Assembly: GCA_947629685.1 (NCBI GenBank)
Contig: CANREP010000004.1
Coordinates: 1 to 64,000 of the forward strand
DNA length: 64,000 nucleotides
Origin: an uncultured Phascolarctobacterium sp.
GTDB taxonomy: Bacteria; Bacillota; Negativicutes; Acidaminococcales; Acidaminococcaceae
Direction of reading: 5' to 3'
Shown here: piece by piece, positions 24,558-32,164 of the stretch
How positions within the stretch are numbered: position 1 is the stretch's first letter
Layout of the letters: each line of letters starts with the position of its first letter
Translations under genes and position numbers: made by a program
Notes under the pieces: generated by a model
Database searches by the model: none
Seen by the model: only the letters and a program-made list of their open reading frames with translations
What the model was told of the DNA's origin: nothing

Positions 24558-25571
24558 ATGCATAGATTTCTTATAACAGTGCTTGTATTTATCACCCTGT
24601 TGACTGCCGGCTGTCAGCAACAGGAGGACAAAGCGGCTGAAATAACTGTCTGCAGCAGTATGGAAAGCAAGGCGACGGCCATCCTGGCAGAAGACTTTAC
24701 TGACAAGACGGGTATCAGGGTCAAGGTGATACGCCTGCCTGCCGGCTCGTTTAACGACCGTGTAGACTTTATCAGGAAAAATAACGTGGACTGCTGGCTG
24801 GGCGGCACGGTAGAAGAATATTATCTGGCCAGCCAGCAGAACCTACTGCAGCCATATCTTACCCAGGAAGCTTATAAAGTGCCTGCGTCCATGCGCAGCA
24901 AGGAAGGGTACTGGACCAGCCTGTACTTGGAATATGTTGCCTTTATCAGCAATAAAGACAGGCTGCATGAATTGGGGCTGTATGCTCCCGATACCTGTGC
25001 CGAACTGCTGAAGCCGCAGCTGCGCGGCGAGATCGTGATTCCAGATTATATCTACGGCGGCGCCAGTTATGGACTGCTGACTTCTATCTGGCAGCTGCGC
25101 GGACGCGAACAGGCGCTGCAGTATGCTGCCAAGCTCAATAGGCAACAGGTAACTTACAGCGACCATATCAGCGATGCGGTGGATATGATATATACAGGCC
25201 GGAAGACTGTGGCCGTGCTGCCGCTCAGATATGCGCTGAAGCTGGAAGAACGCTACAATCATTTATTTGCGACAGTGGTAGAAGACGCTAACAGGAATCT
25301 GCTGACCGGGGCTGCTGTTATCAGCAGCAGTAAGCATCAGCAGGAGGCCTGCCGCTTCCTTGATTATCTGATGAGCGATGATAGTATGCAGGTGCTGCAT
25401 AACAACGGATATCAATATTTATGGCATGTCAAAGATTATCCGCACAATAATCTGCGCGAGGAGTTGTTGGGCAATGTGCGTGTGCCGGTGGATGACCTGA
25501 GCTGGACGGCAGTGGAAAAAAACGAGATCATCAGGCAATGGCTAAGCGCAGGTGCAGAGGAGGTACACTGA
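24558..25571 (+). CDS. Second substrate-binding lipoprotein, FbpA-like
   Basis: A 337-residue type 1 extracellular solute-binding protein with a lipobox LTAGC (Cys19). It has the family layout (EITVCSSMESKATAILAEDF, IVIPDYIYGGASYG, GAAVISSSKHQQEACRFLDYL). It is encoded separately from the first binding protein, with its own promoter, and has no permease of its own; it may use the upstream transporter or act as a sensor. AAGGCGG precedes the ATG. Its stop overlaps the next start (TGATG), tying it to the exported lyase. Confidence 0.8.
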   Translation: MHRFLITVLVFITLLTAGCQQQEDKAAEITVCSSMESKATAILAEDFTDKTGIRVKVIRLPAGSFNDRVDFIRKNNVDCWLGGTVEEYYLASQQNLLQPYLTQEAYKVPASMRSKEGYWTSLYLEYVAFISNKDRLHELGLYAPDTCAELLKPQLRGEIVIPDYIYGGASYGLLTSIWQLRGREQALQYAAKLNRQQVTYSDHISDAVDMIYTGRKTVAVLPLRYALKLEERYNHLFATVVEDANRNLLTGAAVISSSKHQQEACRFLDYLMSDDSMQVLHNNGYQYLWHVKDYPHNNLREELLGNVRVPVDDLSWTAVEKNEIIRQWLSAGAEEVH

Positions 25572-27061
25572 TGAAGAAACTGGGTATTTTTACATTGCTG
25601 GCTATGCTGGCGGTAAGTGCGACTGCGGCAGCAGAGGGAGAAAAAGATAATTTTTACTGGTTGGGACAGATTAACAAGGCTACTGCCGTGATCAATACGC
25701 AGCAGGGGCTTCTGACCAGAGAGCAGGGGCAGGAGTTTGCCAAAAGTATTGCGCAGGTCCTGCAGGAAGGCGATGAGGGCGGCGCCCGTCCCCAGCTTGT
25801 GATTACCTTTGAACCTTTGTTGATCAAAGCCTATGGCAGCGAAGAAATTACGATGCTTCATGCCGGGCGCTCCAGTCAGGATATGCTCAGCACGGTAAAT
25901 TTTGCCATGAGCAGGGAGCAGGCTTTAGAGCTTGCTGCGGCGCTGGACGAGATGCAGACAACCTTGCTGAAGCTGGCTGCCGAGCAGCAGACAACGATTA
26001 TCCCTAATTATACCAACGGGGTGGCTGCTCAGCCCAACAGCCTGGGACATTATCTGCTGGGATATGCTTATGCTTTCGGGCGGGATGCACAGCGGCTGCA
26101 GCAGTATTATGACAGGCTGAACCGTTCGCCTATGGGGGCAACGGTACTTAACGGTACCGGCTGGCCGTTGGATCGTGAACGTATGGCAGGCTACCTGGGC
26201 TTTGACGGTATTGCCTACAACACTTATGATGCGGGGCAGATCTATACTTCGGAAAATGCCGCTGATGCTGCCGCTGTAACGGATAATATTGCGCTGCATA
26301 TCGGCAGTTTTATTGAAGAAATCATGCAGCAGTACGCTCAGCCGCGCCCCTGGATTATCCTGCGCGAGGGCGGCGGCAATACCTATGTTTCCAGCGCCAT
26401 GCCGCAGAAACGTAATCCGGGTATTCTGAATAATGCCAGACGCGACGCTTCCATGCTGCTGGGCGAGGGAACGGCGGTACTGTTTAAAGCGCATAACATT
26501 CCGGCAGGAATGCCTGACGGCAGAACGGGTGCCGAAACATTGCTGAAAGATGCAGCTGTGCTGGTACGTAATTTTAACCATATCTTGCAGGCTTTGGTAA
26601 TCGATCCCGAGCGCAGTCTGGAGGAGTTGAATCTGGACTGGACCTGTTCACAGGAGATTGCCGATGTGATGATGCGTAAGTATCAGATTCCTTTCCGTAC
26701 AGGACATCATTTCGCTTCTGAAATCGTTACCTATGCCCGGAAAAACAATATCCCACCTTCGGATTTTTCCTACGAAGATGCCCAGAAAATATATCTGCAG
26801 CTGGCTGCTGCAGATCAAAGCCTGTCGGCAGAATTGCCGCTGAGCAGGGAAGAATTCCGGGCGGCGCTGGATCCTGCGGCCATTGTTGCCGCCAGAGCGG
26901 TTAAAGGCGGGCCCCAGCCGGAAGAAATGGCTAAGATGTTGCAGCAATGCGATAAAGAGCTGCGGCAGAACAAAGCTTGGACTGATGCTGCTGTTAAACG
27001 GCAGCAGGATGCTGAGCAGAAATTAAATAAGGATTTTACTGCCCTGTTGCAGGAAAAATAA
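25571..27061 (+). CDS. Exported argininosuccinate-lyase-like enzyme
   Basis: A 496-residue member of the fumarase/aspartase superfamily, closest in layout to argininosuccinate lyase, but with a Sec signal peptide (residues 1-21). Catalytic elements are kept: HAGRSSQD (97-104), QPNSLGH with His160, and the flexible loop SSAMPQKRNP (274-283) with its catalytic Ser. TGHHFASEIV follows near 383, as in ASL. Superfamily enzymes cleave C-N bonds and release fumarate; relatives include EDDS lyase, which breaks an aminocarboxylate metal chelator. AGGAGG lies ahead of the ATG at 25571; the frame is open upstream inside the preceding gene. Coupled to a metal-type binding lipoprotein. Substrate unknown. 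Confidence 0.82.
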   Translation: MKKLGIFTLLAMLAVSATAAAEGEKDNFYWLGQINKATAVINTQQGLLTREQGQEFAKSIAQVLQEGDEGGARPQLVITFEPLLIKAYGSEEITMLHAGRSSQDMLSTVNFAMSREQALELAAALDEMQTTLLKLAAEQQTTIIPNYTNGVAAQPNSLGHYLLGYAYAFGRDAQRLQQYYDRLNRSPMGATVLNGTGWPLDRERMAGYLGFDGIAYNTYDAGQIYTSENAADAAAVTDNIALHIGSFIEEIMQQYAQPRPWIILREGGGNTYVSSAMPQKRNPGILNNARRDASMLLGEGTAVLFKAHNIPAGMPDGRTGAETLLKDAAVLVRNFNHILQALVIDPERSLEELNLDWTCSQEIADVMMRKYQIPFRTGHHFASEIVTYARKNNIPPSDFSYEDAQKIYLQLAAADQSLSAELPLSREEFRAALDPAAIVAARAVKGGPQPEEMAKMLQQCDKELRQNKAWTDAAVKRQQDAEQKLNKDFTALLQEK

Positions 27062-27064
27062 GAA

Positions 27065-27098
27065 AAAAGCTCTTCTGATTTTAGTCAGAAGAGCTTTT
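27065..27098. terminator. Bidirectional terminator
   Basis: AAAAGCTCTTCTGA (27065-27078) pairs with TCAGAAGAGCTTTT (27085-27098) between convergent genes. Confidence 0.88.
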
Positions 27099-27101
27099 GT
27101 G

Positions 27102-27440
27102 TTAATATACCTTATGCTTGACATGATCCAACGCCTGAGCGAAAAGCGTTAAGACATGCTCATCGTCCAGAGAATAAATGACTTCTTTGCCGTCTTTGGT
27201 GTATTTCACCAGATTAGCGGAACGCAGGAGGCGCAGTTGGTGGGAAATTGCCGAGTGCGTCATGTTCAGAGCTTCCGCAATGCAGCTGACGCAAAGTTCC
27301 TGCTGCGCCAGCAGCGCCAGGATGCGGATACGCGTAGGGTCGCTGAGCACCTTAAAAATGGCGGCCATGGGCATGATATATTTTTCGTTTTCGTGTCCCG
27401 GCAGCGGGAGCGTCGTTGTATGTCTGGAAGAAGTCGTCAT
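27102..27440 (-). CDS. ArsR/SmtB-family metalloregulator
   Basis: A 112-residue winged-helix repressor. The core runs ALSDPTRIR-like (KVLSDPTRIRILALLAQQ) to the recognition helix MTHSAISHQLRLLRSANLV. The metal-site region reads ELCVSCIAEAL, i.e. the ELCV(C/G)D position with a Cys pair, and the C-terminus has His in HVLTLFAQALDHVKHK, matching SmtB/CzrA-type alpha5 ligands (Asp/His). It may sense Zn, Co or Ni. The ATG at 27440 is chosen, with AGGTG upstream; the GTG nine bases earlier is inside that site. It is the last gene of a transcript with ThiW. Confidence 0.85.
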   Translation of the reverse strand: MTTSSRHTTTLPLPGHENEKYIMPMAAIFKVLSDPTRIRILALLAQQELCVSCIAEALNMTHSAISHQLRLLRSANLVKYTKDGKEVIYSLDDEHVLTLFAQALDHVKHKVY

Positions 27441-27445
27441 TGGAT

Positions 27446-27739
27446 TCACCTGTTTTTGATATATGTTCTGTAGCCCTGCGAGAAAAAGTAGATCAGTATT
27501 GCGCAGTAGAAAAAGCCGCCGACAGGGGTACGTGTTATGAACCAGGCGGGAAAGATAAAGAAGCTGATCAGCAAAAACAGCAGCTGCGGCAGTGTCGACA
27601 GCAGCCCGACGAGTCCTGAGGCAGTAAGGCGTTCTTTGATTTTCAGGCAGGAAAGCACGCTGTAGCGGGAAGCGAAGATGCCGAAGCAGAAGCCGCTGAG
27701 CGCATAGAGAATATAGTTTATCAGTGTGCCGATGTCCAT
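27446..27739 (-). CDS. Small membrane protein of unknown function
   Basis: A 97-residue protein with three hydrophobic segments (about 7-25, 41-66 and 71-88) and a basic C-terminus (YRTYIKNR). I do not recognise a family. It lies between ThiW and the ArsR regulator, one base from ThiW and five from ArsR, so it belongs to this operon. No clear ribosome site; probably coupled to translation of ThiW. Confidence 0.6.
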   Translation of the reverse strand: MDIGTLINYILYALSGFCFGIFASRYSVLSCLKIKERLTASGLVGLLSTLPQLLFLLISFFIFPAWFITRTPVGGFFYCAILIYFFSQGYRTYIKNR

Positions 27740-27740
27740 A

Positions 27741-28238
27741 TTATTTGTCCGTTCTGCCGTCGAGCCGGCTTTGTTTCAGAATACCGCTTTTGATAAGTAG
27801 CCCGGCGATGATACTGCCGCCGATAGTGCTTACGAGAAAAGGCGGGATGAAAAACCAGGCGGCTGCGTCGCTGCCCAATACAAAAAATGCAAGTAGCCAG
27901 GCTGCTAACCCGCCCAGCACGCCAGTGCCGATTATTTCTCCGGCCATAGCCGCAGCAGTGCTGTGATAACGTGCGAAGGCCAGGCCGGCCAGCAGGGCGC
28001 CTATCATACTGCCGGGGAAAGCCAGCAGCGAGCCGGTGCCCAGCATATTGCGCAGGCAGGAGATGATAAAGGCGATAGCCGTGCTGTAAAAAGGACCCAG
28101 GATAACGGCAGCCAGGACGTTGATAGCGTGCTGTACGGGAAAGCATCTGGAGATTCCGGCGGGGATGTAGACCAGATGCGCGCTCAGCGTACCAATGGCA
28201 ATCAGCAGCGCCGCTGTGGTAAGTTTGCGTACCTGCAT
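27741..28238 (-). CDS. thiW: ECF transporter S component, ThiW family
   Basis: A 165-residue integral membrane protein of the ThiW type, with five to six hydrophobic segments and the family stretch IPAGISRCFPVQHAINVLAAVILGP (residues about 24-48). ThiW proteins bind the thiazole precursor of thiamine and use a shared ECF energising module; the ECF A/T genes at 49-52 kb could serve. CGAGG precedes the ATG at 28238. No TPP riboswitch is seen upstream. Linkage to an ArsR metalloregulator is unusual for this family, so the actual ligand may differ. Confidence 0.8.
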   Translation of the reverse strand: MQVRKLTTAALLIAIGTLSAHLVYIPAGISRCFPVQHAINVLAAVILGPFYSTAIAFIISCLRNMLGTGSLLAFPGSMIGALLAGLAFARYHSTAAAMAGEIIGTGVLGGLAAWLLAFFVLGSDAAAWFFIPPFLVSTIGGSIIAGLLIKSGILKQSRLDGRTDK

Positions 28239-28281
28239 GGACAGACCTCGTTTCGTGATAGTAAGAGATAATTTAATTTTT

Positions 28282-28310
28282 ATTATAAGCATTAGCCGGC
28301 AGCGGCGCAA
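28282..28310 (-). promoter_or_regulatory. Promoter of the thiW operon
   Basis: TTGCGC (28310-28305), 17 bases, TATAAT (28287-28282) on the minus strand. Confidence 0.6.
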
Positions 28311-28317
28311 TAAAAAA

Positions 28318-28346
28318 TTGCAGGTGAAAAAGAATTTTTGTAGAAT
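28318..28346 (+). promoter_or_regulatory. Promoter of the CaiB-family gene
   Basis: TTGCAG (28318-28323), 17 bases, TAGAAT (28341-28346), back to back with the thiW promoter. Confidence 0.6.
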
Positions 28347-28384
28347 TTAAAAAAGAAACTATTTTGCTTTTGTGAGGTACGTTT

Positions 28385-29527
28385 ATGCAGGCGTTAGAAG
28401 GTATCAAGGTCATAGATTTTTCCAAATGGCTGCCAGGTCAGTACTGCGGTATGCTGTTAGGCGATTACGGCGCGGAGGTAATCAAGGTAGAGGATGTTGC
28501 AGGAGACAGTACGAGAAAATTTTTCCCGGCAAAAGCAGCGGGAATGAGTTATTGGCATCTGATGCTGAACCGTAATAAGAAAGGATTGGCGGTGGATATA
28601 CGCCGCCCGCAGGGACGGGAGATACTTTTGAAGCTGCTGCAGGCGGCCGACGTTTTTCTGGAAGGTTTCCGCCCCGGCTACCTGGAGCGCTATGGGTTAG
28701 ACTATGCAACTGTACATGCTGTCAATCCGCGTTTAGTATACTGTTCGATTACCGGCTTTGGGCAGCAGTGTCATAAACCTGCTCATGACCTTAATGTAGT
28801 AGGATTGGCAGGACTTAATTCTTTAGATGATACTGGAAGCGCCTGTGTGCCGGAGGTACAGGTATCTGCTATCGGCAGCGGCCTTAATGCGCTGAGCGCT
28901 GTCTGCATGGCTTTGTTGGCCCGTGAACGCACCGGCGCAGGCCAGCATATTGACGTGAGCCTGTATGCGACGGTGCTGAGTATGCAGGTTACGGGCATCA
29001 GCAGCCGCTGGGGCAGTGAAGAAACAGGGGAAGCCGAGTTTGGCCGCACGGCTCATTATTATAATATTTACCGTACCAAAGACGGACGCTATTTGACCGT
29101 CGGAACTATCGAGCCTAAGTTCTGGCATCGTTTTTGCAGTTTGATAGGCTGCCGGGAGCTGGCTGAGCGGCAGTATGATTTTGCTCATGCAGAAGAACTG
29201 AAAAATATTATTGCCGCGAAGATTAAAGAACGCACGCAGCAGGAGTGGCTGCAGCTTATCGGTGCAGAAGAGTTTTGCGTTACGCCGGTATGCACTTTGC
29301 AGGAGGCGCTGTACAGCGAGTTGACGGAGCAGCAAAAAATACTGTTGGAAGGCGACAGCGATATCGGCAGACTGCGGTATGTGGGAGCGCCGGTAAAATT
29401 TTCTGCTCAACAGGCTTCTGTACGTCGCAGAGCGCCGCTGCTGGGCGAACATACGGCAGAGATACTTGCCGGACTGGGTTACAGCGAAGCAGAAATACTT
29501 ACTTTGCTGCAGCAGAAGGTCATATAG
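28385..29527 (+). CDS. CaiB/BaiF (family III) CoA-transferase
   Basis: A 380-residue family III CoA-transferase. N-terminal GIKVIDFSKWLPGQYCGMLLGDYGAEVIKVED is typical; the catalytic Asp sits in AHDLN near residue 136, the conserved acid that forms the CoA-linked anhydride. Members move CoA between carboxylates such as succinyl-, carnitine- or oxalyl-CoA. Here a dicarboxylate such as succinate would fit the DcuC carrier and likely anaerobic metabolism, but the substrate is inference. GTGAGG precedes the ATG. The M48 protease gene follows 12 bases on. Confidence 0.9.
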   Translation: MQALEGIKVIDFSKWLPGQYCGMLLGDYGAEVIKVEDVAGDSTRKFFPAKAAGMSYWHLMLNRNKKGLAVDIRRPQGREILLKLLQAADVFLEGFRPGYLERYGLDYATVHAVNPRLVYCSITGFGQQCHKPAHDLNVVGLAGLNSLDDTGSACVPEVQVSAIGSGLNALSAVCMALLARERTGAGQHIDVSLYATVLSMQVTGISSRWGSEETGEAEFGRTAHYYNIYRTKDGRYLTVGTIEPKFWHRFCSLIGCRELAERQYDFAHAEELKNIIAAKIKERTQQEWLQLIGAEEFCVTPVCTLQEALYSELTEQQKILLEGDSDIGRLRYVGAPVKFSAQQASVRRRAPLLGEHTAEILAGLGYSEAEILTLLQQKVI

Positions 29528-29539
29528 CAAGGAGGAACC

Positions 29540-30610
29540 ATGAAGAAAATATTTTTAACTATATTATTTGTCTGCTGCCTGTTTTTAGGCTTTACGCCGC
29601 CTACGGAAGCAGGTATTATCAGCCAGCAGCAGGAAATAGAGATGGGCCGCGAGACGGCTATGCAGCTGGAAGCTCAGTATGGCGTGGTGCAGGATGAAGA
29701 ACTGCAGGCAAGGGTGAACAGGATCGGACAAAAGCTGGTCAGCGTCTGCGGGAGGCAGGACATAGAATATTCATTCAAGGTGCTGAACTGCAATGAAGTC
29801 AACGCGCTGGCCTGCCCGGGCGGCTTCATCTACGTGTTTAAAGGTTTGACCGACTACATGCCCACAGATGCTGAACTGGCCGGAGTGCTGGGACATGAAA
29901 TAGGGCACGTTGTGGAAAAACACACGGTACATCAGATAGAAAAACAAATGCTCACCACGCTTGTGCTGCTTGCCGTAACGCGGGGAGAAGCGCTGGGGCT
30001 GGTGCAGATGGCTCAGCAGGCTCTGTTTGCCGGTTATAGCCGTACTGATGAACGCGGCGCCGATAAGGAAGGTTTTTACAACACTGTCAAGGCAGGTTAT
30101 AATCCTTACAGCATGATTATCACGCTTAATAAGCTGGACGATCTGGCTGCTCAGCAGGGCAATCCCGGCTACGGGCTTTTTTCCAGCCATCCCGAGCCGG
30201 AAGAGCGTGTAAAAAGAGTTATGAAGCTGATTGACAAGCTGGACGTGCATCCTGATGTCGTCATTGAGGATGACGACCATGCCTCCGTCTGCGAAGGGGA
30301 TTGGCGTTTTAACATCAGCCGCAGCATCGGCAGCAATAAGGCTAAATACCGCGCTTATCTGCTGGCCGGCAGTTTGTGGACCGTGCGGCAGCGTGGGACG
30401 GTAAATCCTGATTATTTCGTCGTGTATGACAACGGCAGCTATGCCCATATCTATTATGACGACATCCAGCTGCTGACAGTATATAATCAGGAGGCTGGAG
30501 CTTTCGGTTCTGCGGGAAGTTATGCGGCGGCCTGCACTGATCTGCTGCGTCAATGGGCAGCTGTGGCCAATGCCAATGATGCTGCTGCCAAAGCTAAAAA
30601 GAAGAAGTAA
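29540..30610 (+). CDS. Exported M48-family zinc metalloprotease
   Basis: A 356-residue protein with a signal peptide (about 1-24, cleavage near TEA-GI). The zinc site HEIGH is at about 118-122, and the downstream Glu/Asp ligand lies in SRTDERGADKEG. Members of this branch (BepA/LoiP/YcaL) are periplasmic proteases in outer-membrane protein quality control, which fits a diderm host. C-terminal residues from about 245 form a domain of unknown function with a Lys-rich end. AAGGAGG precedes the ATG. Confidence 0.88.
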   Translation: MKKIFLTILFVCCLFLGFTPPTEAGIISQQQEIEMGRETAMQLEAQYGVVQDEELQARVNRIGQKLVSVCGRQDIEYSFKVLNCNEVNALACPGGFIYVFKGLTDYMPTDAELAGVLGHEIGHVVEKHTVHQIEKQMLTTLVLLAVTRGEALGLVQMAQQALFAGYSRTDERGADKEGFYNTVKAGYNPYSMIITLNKLDDLAAQQGNPGYGLFSSHPEPEERVKRVMKLIDKLDVHPDVVIEDDDHASVCEGDWRFNISRSIGSNKAKYRAYLLAGSLWTVRQRGTVNPDYFVVYDNGSYAHIYYDDIQLLTVYNQEAGAFGSAGSYAAACTDLLRQWAAVANANDAAAKAKKKK

Positions 30611-30623
30611 AAATGTGTACAAA

Positions 30624-30658
30624 AAAAACTCCGTCATCATGATGATGACGGAGTTTTT
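30624..30658. terminator. Bidirectional terminator
   Basis: AAAAACTCCGTCATC (30624-30638) with its complement (30644-30658) between convergent genes. Confidence 0.88.
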
Positions 30659-30672
30659 AATCGGGGGATTTA

Positions 30673-31215
30673 TTAAGCGAAGTAGCGTTTCAGCAGGCCT
30701 TCGAATGCTTTGCCGTGGCGAGCTTCGTCACGTGCCATTTCATGAACAGTGTCATGGATTGCATCCAAGTTGAGAGCTTTAGCGCGTTTTGCCAGGTCGG
30801 TTTTACCTGCGGTAGCGCCGTTTTCAGCTTCGACACGCATTTCCAGGTTCTTTTTAGTGGACGGGGTAACAACTTCGCCCAGCAATTCGGCAAATTTAGC
30901 TGCATGTTCTGCTTCTTCAAAAGCAGCTTTTTCCCAGTACAGGCCGATTTCAGGATAACCTTCACGGAAAGCGACGCGGCTCATAGCCAGGTACATACCT
31001 ACTTCACTGCATTCGCCGTTGAAGTTAGCGCGCAGGTCAGCTTTGATATCTTCAGGAACGTCAGCTGCGATGCCTACTACATGTTCAGCTGCCCAGCTCA
31101 TTTCGCCGGACATTTCGGTGAATTTGGAAGCAGGAGCTTTACATTGCGGGCAGTATTCAGGAGCTGCTTCACCTTCATATACATAACCACATACTTGACA
31201 AACAAATTTTTTCAT
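30673..31215 (-). CDS. Reverse rubrerythrin
   Basis: A 180-residue non-haem iron protein. The rubredoxin domain is at the N-terminus (CxxC at Cys6/Cys9 and Cys22/Cys25), followed by a ferritin-like diiron domain with ECSE, EEAEH, EAENG and DEARH ligands. The domain order (rubredoxin first) marks the reverse rubrerythrin type of obligate anaerobes. It reduces hydrogen peroxide and oxygen with electrons from NADH/rubredoxin systems. GGAGGG precedes the ATG at 31215; longer frames upstream lack a site. Cytosolic. Confidence 0.93.
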   Translation of the reverse strand: MKKFVCQVCGYVYEGEAAPEYCPQCKAPASKFTEMSGEMSWAAEHVVGIAADVPEDIKADLRANFNGECSEVGMYLAMSRVAFREGYPEIGLYWEKAAFEEAEHAAKFAELLGEVVTPSTKKNLEMRVEAENGATAGKTDLAKRAKALNLDAIHDTVHEMARDEARHGKAFEGLLKRYFA

Positions 31216-31281
31216 TGGGTATCCCTCCACATAATTATCTTGATATTTGAATTTTATTGCACATCTTTGTTGATGTAACCT

Positions 31282-31321
31282 TGACATGTCATATAATAAC
31301 ATACTTCGAATGATTCGTCAA
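31282..31321 (-). promoter_or_regulatory. Promoter and palindrome of the rubrerythrin gene
   Basis: TTGACG (31321-31316), 17 bases, TATTAT (31298-31293) on the minus strand. A perfect 10-base palindrome TGACATGTCA (31282-31291) covers the transcription start, a possible PerR/Fur-like or other redox operator. Confidence 0.6.
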
Positions 31322-31357
31322 CAATAATTATTATTTATTACGAAAAATAAAAATAAA

Positions 31358-31379
31358 ACACGTACCCGAAAGCACGTGT
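31358..31379 (-). terminator. Terminator of the outer-membrane barrel gene
   Basis: ACACGT and ACGTGT arms, then a T-rich run on the minus strand. Confidence 0.7.
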
Positions 31380-31389
31380 CAAATAAACA

Positions 31390-31998
31390 TCAGAATTTTA
31401 CGGTTACGCCCATGTTGACGCCTCTGGCTTTCATATCGCCGTCGTCGCCGAGAGCATCCTGGAATTTATGGTCATAATAGGAAAGATTGAGTTCTACATT
31501 ATTAAGGATGGGTTTGCTGACACCGATTTCATAGGAGTTATTTTTATTGCCGTAGCCGACGTTGCCCCAGACGGTAAAAAGCAGCGGCAGTTCAAACTGT
31601 GCCTGCAGGCCGACCTGCCCGGAATTATTATTGTGACCGCCCGCATGGTCCGTATCGGTATCGGCGTTGAGATAGCCGGCATAAGCGGAAAGATTGGGCA
31701 GCAGTTTATACATCAGATTCAGCTGCTGGGTACGGGTCTTACCTTCGTCTGCCTTGAAATTATCCCATCTGTAGTTCAAGGCGGTATTGCTGCCGAGGCC
31801 TACGGTTGCGCCCAGGTAGATACTGTCCGATTTGCTCATTTTATAGTTGTCGCCTTCAATGCTGGAAGGAAGGGTGATACCGGCATCGATCGCTACCCTG
31901 CCGGATTCGTAGTTTTTCAGCGGCGAAGCGTATACTGCAGTAGAGATAGCTGCAGTGAGAACAGCGCTTACAAGGAGGGCTGTATAGATTTTCTTCAT
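31390..31998 (-). CDS. Outer-membrane beta-barrel protein
   Basis: A 202-residue protein with a Sec signal peptide (about 1-24, cleavage near YAS-PL) and a body of alternating hydrophobic/polar residues (SIYLGATVGL, ALNYRW, SAYAGYL, LLFTVWGNVGYG, VELNLSYYDHKF). It ends in VTVKF, the terminal Phe read by the Bam machinery. It looks like an 8- to 10-stranded barrel. This argues for an outer membrane. The function is unknown; a His/Asp/Asn-rich loop (TDTDHAGGHNNN) may be surface-exposed. Own promoter and terminator. Confidence 0.75.
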   Translation of the reverse strand: MKKIYTALLVSAVLTAAISTAVYASPLKNYESGRVAIDAGITLPSSIEGDNYKMSKSDSIYLGATVGLGSNTALNYRWDNFKADEGKTRTQQLNLMYKLLPNLSAYAGYLNADTDTDHAGGHNNNSGQVGLQAQFELPLLFTVWGNVGYGNKNNSYEIGVSKPILNNVELNLSYYDHKFQDALGDDGDMKARGVNMGVTVKF

Positions 31999-32033
31999 AA
32001 TAGTCAGTCCTTTACTTCAAGTATTTTATTTTC

Positions 32034-32061
32034 ATTTTAACATACTGAAAATTTTATGCAA
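32034..32061 (-). promoter_or_regulatory. Promoter of the outer-membrane barrel gene
   Basis: TTGCAT (32061-32056), 16 bases, TAAAAT (32039-32034) on the minus strand. Confidence 0.55.
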
Positions 32062-32102
32062 GAATAATAAGTGTCAGTTATTTTACAAAAGCTTGAAAAT
32101 AC

Positions 32103-32131
32103 TTGTAAAAAGCCATAAAAAATAGGATAAT
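32103..32131 (+). promoter_or_regulatory. Promoter of the flippase gene
   Basis: TTGTAA (32103-32108), 17 bases, GATAAT (32126-32131). Confidence 0.55.
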
Positions 32132-32164
32132 ATCAATGTATATCTAATCTTAAAGGCGGAACAT

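Noticed and set aside
28239..28384. TPP riboswitch ahead of thiW
   Set aside because: No CUGAGA or other thi-box core was found; the interval holds two back-to-back promoters only.
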